Of a stretch of 64,000 nt of DNA, positions 61,393-64,000 are shown in pieces. Position numbers and translations under genes: made by a program. The notes under the pieces were generated by a model. It did no database searches and was not told the origin of the DNA. It saw nothing but the letters and a program-made list of their open reading frames with translations. Positions within the stretch are counted from its first letter, which is position 1. Each line of letters starts with the position of its first letter. This DNA comes from JAJTGZ01 sp964403525 (GTDB lineage: Bacteria > Planctomycetota > Phycisphaerae > Phycisphaerales > UBA1924), in NCBI GenBank assembly GCA_964403525.1, contig CAYOGE010000010.1, forward strand, positions 29,317-93,316, written 5' to 3'.

Positions 61393-62112
61393 TCAGCGGC
61401 GGCGGCGCCCCCCCGCGACGGCGAGGCCACCCAGGCCCATCAGCGCGGCTGCGCCGGGCGTGGGGACCGAGCGGATCACGCCGATCGCGTCGGGGTCGGG
61501 CGTGCCCTGGTGCCCCGCGATGCTCGCGCCGGCGACGTGGATGTTGAAGGCGGGGTTGGTGGCGTCGATCGACGTGAGCAGCTGGAAGATGACGAACGAG
61601 ACGCGCGAGTCGGGGAGGCTCGGCGCGAATCCGAAGAACGCGCTGTAGCCGCCCGCGCCGGAGGATGCGAAGGTGCCGCTGGCCACAAGCAGGACATCGG
61701 GGCTCGAGCCGGGGTCGAGCAGGCCGGTGAGCTCGTCGAACATCGCCGTGCGCGTGTTGGAGCCGTCGTTGAAGGTCCACACCGACGACTCCCACGCGCC
61801 GCCCGCCGGTGCGCCGCCGCCGTTGTACTCAAACCCGATGACCTGGTTGGGCCCAAGCAGCGAAGCGTTGATCCCCAGCAGCGCCGCCAGACCGCCGAGG
61901 CTGTGGCTGGTCTGACCGCCGAAGGCCGCCAGCGTTGTGCCGCCGGTGCCGAGGGTGACGACGGCGCCGTCGGGCGCGTTGAGGATGCTCGCGGTGCCCG
62001 CAGCGCTGCTGCTGCCGGCCCAGTCGATCGCGACCGATTGGGCGCTGGCGCCCGCGGCCGAAAGCACGAGGGCGAACGTCGCCGAGGCGACACGGTTGAG
62101 ACTTGCGTTCAT
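61393..62112 (-). CDS. Secreted protein with PEP-CTERM-like tail (cluster gene 2)
   Basis: A 239-residue exported protein from the ATG at 62112 (ASLNRVASATFALVLSAAGASA). The body contains TASILNAPDGAVVTLGTGG, SASLLGPN-like text and FNDGSNTRTAMFDELTGLLDPG. The tail is VPTPGAAALMGLGGLAVAG then RRRR. The gene is part of a run of four same-strand PEP-CTERM genes, each with its own promoter-length gap and terminator, so they look like separate transcripts. The leader is related to that of cluster gene 1. Function is unknown. Confidence 0.82.
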   Translation of the reverse strand: MNASLNRVASATFALVLSAAGASAQSVAIDWAGSSSAAGTASILNAPDGAVVTLGTGGTTLAAFGGQTSHSLGGLAALLGINASLLGPNQVIGFEYNGGGAPAGGAWESSVWTFNDGSNTRTAMFDELTGLLDPGSSPDVLLVASGTFASSGAGGYSAFFGFAPSLPDSRVSFVIFQLLTSIDATNPAFNIHVAGASIAGHQGTPDPDAIGVIRSVPTPGAAALMGLGGLAVAGGRRRR

Positions 62113-62374
62113 GATCCCACAACCCTTCACGAATCTGTCGCGTACACCGGCCGCGACGGCCGGCCCACCAACGATGCGGGCAGGATCAGTCTACATCAAC
62201 GCCGGATGCACGCAAGTGAAATGAGGCTGTCAAACAGCACGCCGGGCGGCGTGAGCGTCGCGGCGGGCACGGAGAAACCGCCCGGTCTTTGACAACAACG
62301 CCCCTCTCCCCGGCGGAGCGCCGGGCAAGTGGGAAGGGCGCGTGGCACCGGTTCGGTGAACCCGTGCGGGTCGA

Positions 62375-62998
62375 TCAGCGGCGGCGGAGCGAGGAGGCCA
62401 GCCCGCCCAGGCCCATCAGCGCGGCAGCGCCGGGCGTGGGGACCAGCGTCAGGCCGATGCTGTCGGCGAAGACGTAGCCGTTGTTGCCGCTGACGCTGAG
62501 GGTGAGGTACGAGGCGTTCACCGGCGAGGTGAAGGTGTATCCGTAGAGCGTCCAGGTGGTGTCGCTGCCGGGGCTGGCCGAGACGATCGAGGTGCCAAAC
62601 GATGTCGCGCTGCTTGAGAGGCCGATCTCGAGCGTCCCCGCCTGGCTCGCGGAATAAAGGGCCGAGGCGAAGTTGAGGTAGTACTGCTGGCCCATGACCA
62701 CCGGTGTGCCCAGGGTGAGCGAGAGGGCATCGGCGGCGTTGGCGAGGTTGTTGTGCAGGCCGACCATCCAGCTGCCCGTCTGCGGCGTGATTGAGCCGAA
62801 GCCGGTGGAGGTAATGATGTCGATCTCCTGGGGAGCACCGAAGGCGGTCGAGTTGCTCATCAGCGCGTTGTACGTGGCGTTGCTCACGTTGAACTGCGTG
62901 GAGCCGGCCGAGTTGAACTCGAAGCCGCCGTTGAGCACCTGGCCCGAAGCCGCGACGGTCAGACCGGCGACGGTCACAGCACATGCGATCGCGTTCAT
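62375..62998 (-). CDS. Secreted protein with PEP-CTERM-like tail (cluster gene 3)
   Basis: A 207-residue exported protein (NAIACAVTVAGLTVAASGQ signal). The body LNGGFEFNSAGSTQFNVS ... GQQYYLNFASALYSASQAGTLEIGLSS resembles the DUF642 or carbohydrate-binding jelly-roll pattern (NGGFE at the mature N-terminus). The tail is VPTPGAAALMGLGGLASSLRRR. GAGGAG sits seven bases upstream of the ATG at 62998. Confidence 0.82.
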   Translation of the reverse strand: MNAIACAVTVAGLTVAASGQVLNGGFEFNSAGSTQFNVSNATYNALMSNSTAFGAPQEIDIITSTGFGSITPQTGSWMVGLHNNLANAADALSLTLGTPVVMGQQYYLNFASALYSASQAGTLEIGLSSSATSFGTSIVSASPGSDTTWTLYGYTFTSPVNASYLTLSVSGNNGYVFADSIGLTLVPTPGAAALMGLGGLASSLRRR

Positions 62999-63184
62999 GA
63001 ACTCATCTCCTCAGACATCCCCGACGCTCTCGCGCAAGGAAAAGTTGGTGGCCGGTCCGCTCCCGAGCGGCACAGCCGTGGGAAAACTACTTCATGAAGA
63101 GCGATTAAGCAAGGGAAAGGCGCGAAGTCCCCCCCTCTCAGGGGGCCCACCGAAGAGAACGAGAGGGATGACCGGCATGCAGAA

Positions 63185-63215
63185 CCGCCGCACAGCAACG
63201 GGGGCTGCACGGCGG
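63185..63215 (-). terminator. Possible terminator of the last PEP-CTERM gene
   Basis: Minus-strand stem CCGCCGTGCAGC / GCTGTGCGGCGG, followed by a weak TTCTGC. The hairpin is good, the T run poor. Confidence 0.4.
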
Positions 63216-63242
63216 AGAGGGAATGGAGCCTGGCTGTGCGGA

Positions 63243-63887
63243 TCAGCGGCGGCGGCGCCCCCCCGCGGCGGCGAGGGTGCCGAGGCCGATCAGCGCGGCG
63301 GAGCCGGGCGTGGGGATGATGGTGAGCTGGTCCTGCGCGAGGCCGTCGGTGCCGGCGTAGACGTTGAGGATGCGGACATCGCCGATGCCGCTCCACGAGC
63401 CGCCGGCGACGGCGGCGGTGGCGAGGGCGACGAAGGCGTTGTTGGCACCGCCCGGCTGGCCACCCTGGAGGAACCAGATGGCCTGCTGCAGGTCACCGGC
63501 GGATGCCTGGCGGCCGGCGCCGTAGTCGTAGCCGATGAGGGTGCCGTTGCGAAAGTTCCAGTAGAGGTAGGCCGTCTCGGGCTGGAGCGGGTAGCTGGGG
63601 CCGCCGCTACCGCCCATGATCGCGACGGTGTTGAGGTTCATGTTGTACGAGCCGCCGGGGCTGAAGTTCTCGTTGGTTTCAACGCAGAACGACTCGAAGC
63701 TCGTGTTGGTGAGGTCGGCGGGGAGGCCCGTCAGACCGATGAAGCCCGCGCTGGGGGTGATGGTGAACTCACCACCGTTGCCCGCGCTGAAGGGGTTCTG
63801 GGAGATGGTGCCGATGCCGTCGAATCCGGCAAATGCGGAACCAGCCAAGGCCACAACCGCGGCCACGCAAATAGATACCTTGTACAT
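63243..63887 (-). CDS. Secreted protein with PEP-CTERM-like tail (cluster gene 4)
   Basis: A 214-residue exported protein (YKVSICVAAVVALAGSAFA signal) with AGGAG upstream of the ATG at 63887. The body has ITPSAGFIGLTGLP, SFESFCVETNENFSPGGSYN, NVIAIMGG-like text and DLQQAIWFLQGGQPGGANN, a pattern known from other PEP-CTERM surface proteins (FCVE... and QAAIW). The tail is IPTPGSAALIGLGTLAAAG then RRRR. The leader from 63888 to the window edge contains the hairpin GCCGG/CCGGC. Confidence 0.85.
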   Translation of the reverse strand: MYKVSICVAAVVALAGSAFAGFDGIGTISQNPFSAGNGGEFTITPSAGFIGLTGLPADLTNTSFESFCVETNENFSPGGSYNMNLNTVAIMGGSGGPSYPLQPETAYLYWNFRNGTLIGYDYGAGRQASAGDLQQAIWFLQGGQPGGANNAFVALATAAVAGGSWSGIGDVRILNVYAGTDGLAQDQLTIIPTPGSAALIGLGTLAAAGGRRRR

Positions 63888-64000
63888 TGCTCTCTCTCAC
63901 TCCTGCCGGGCTCAACCGGCGCTGTGCGTGCGGGAGGCCCCCTTCGGGGAGCCCCGTACGGAGAGAATGTACCCCACGAAACCGGCCTGTGCAACCCCCG

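Overview
The window is a 64 kb GC-rich chromosomal segment that looks like a planctomycete of the Phycisphaerae type. Evidence: prepilin proteins with the FTLIELLVV leader; secreted proteins ending in paired DNNDFxxFIDxFF repeats and a final Gly-Cys (GC-type dockerins); PEP-CTERM-like tails ending in RRRR; ECF sigma/Ser-Thr kinase pairs; and many short intergenic repeats. I see no phage, insertion sequence, CRISPR array or plasmid function. The taxonomic call is inference from gene content.

Layout. 0-5.3 kb: truncated YhaM-type exoribonuclease, CPBP protease, giant kelch/dockerin secreted protein. 5.4-11.1 kb: rpsT, tRNA-Arg, an ABC ATPase/FtsX permease/DUF3299-like triad, beta-CASP nuclease, rplU. 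11.1-16.4 kb: glycosyltransferase-like protein, one-domain asparaginase, CDF metal transporter, ECF sigma factor with overlapping membrane partner. 16.5-23.8 kb: icd, S10 peptidase, PilX-like protein, dockerin-bearing vanadium haloperoxidase-like protein, iscX and ferredoxin. 24-33.6 kb: outer-membrane barrel, tRNA-dihydrouridine synthase, LolD/LolC-type transporter, solitary nuoH, prepilin-like protein, solitary atpD. 34-39.2 kb: PEP-CTERM protein, OsmC, two GNATs, DUF1569, prepilin, tRNA-Gly. 39.3-45 kb: dnaE2, imuB and imuA, the mutagenic translesion cassette. 45.2-48.5 kb: ECF sigma factor and Ser/Thr kinase with TPR-like tail. 48.6-54 kb: two dockerin proteins (one cupredoxin-like), SigK/RskA-like pair, divergent DUF4394 protein. 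54-57 kb: fabD, lipoprotein, fabG. 57-64 kb: tandem Tat-signal beta-helix proteins, fibronectin-III protein, repeat-rich gap, four consecutive PEP-CTERM genes.

How it works together. Housekeeping genes (fatty acid synthesis, translation, energy, Fe-S) are interleaved with envelope and secretion modules. Three sigma/partner modules probably report envelope or external conditions, and much of the rest is exported surface protein of two sorting classes: GC-dockerin and PEP-CTERM-like.

The strongest unexplained signal is at gene starts. At least 16 genes have a TANNNT box ending 5-7 nt before the start codon and no Shine-Dalgarno sequence, which predicts leaderless transcripts. Secreted-protein, icd, atpD and rplU genes instead carry GGAG-type ribosome sites. 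A second signal is a set of intergenic loci built from short tandem units in inverted arms.
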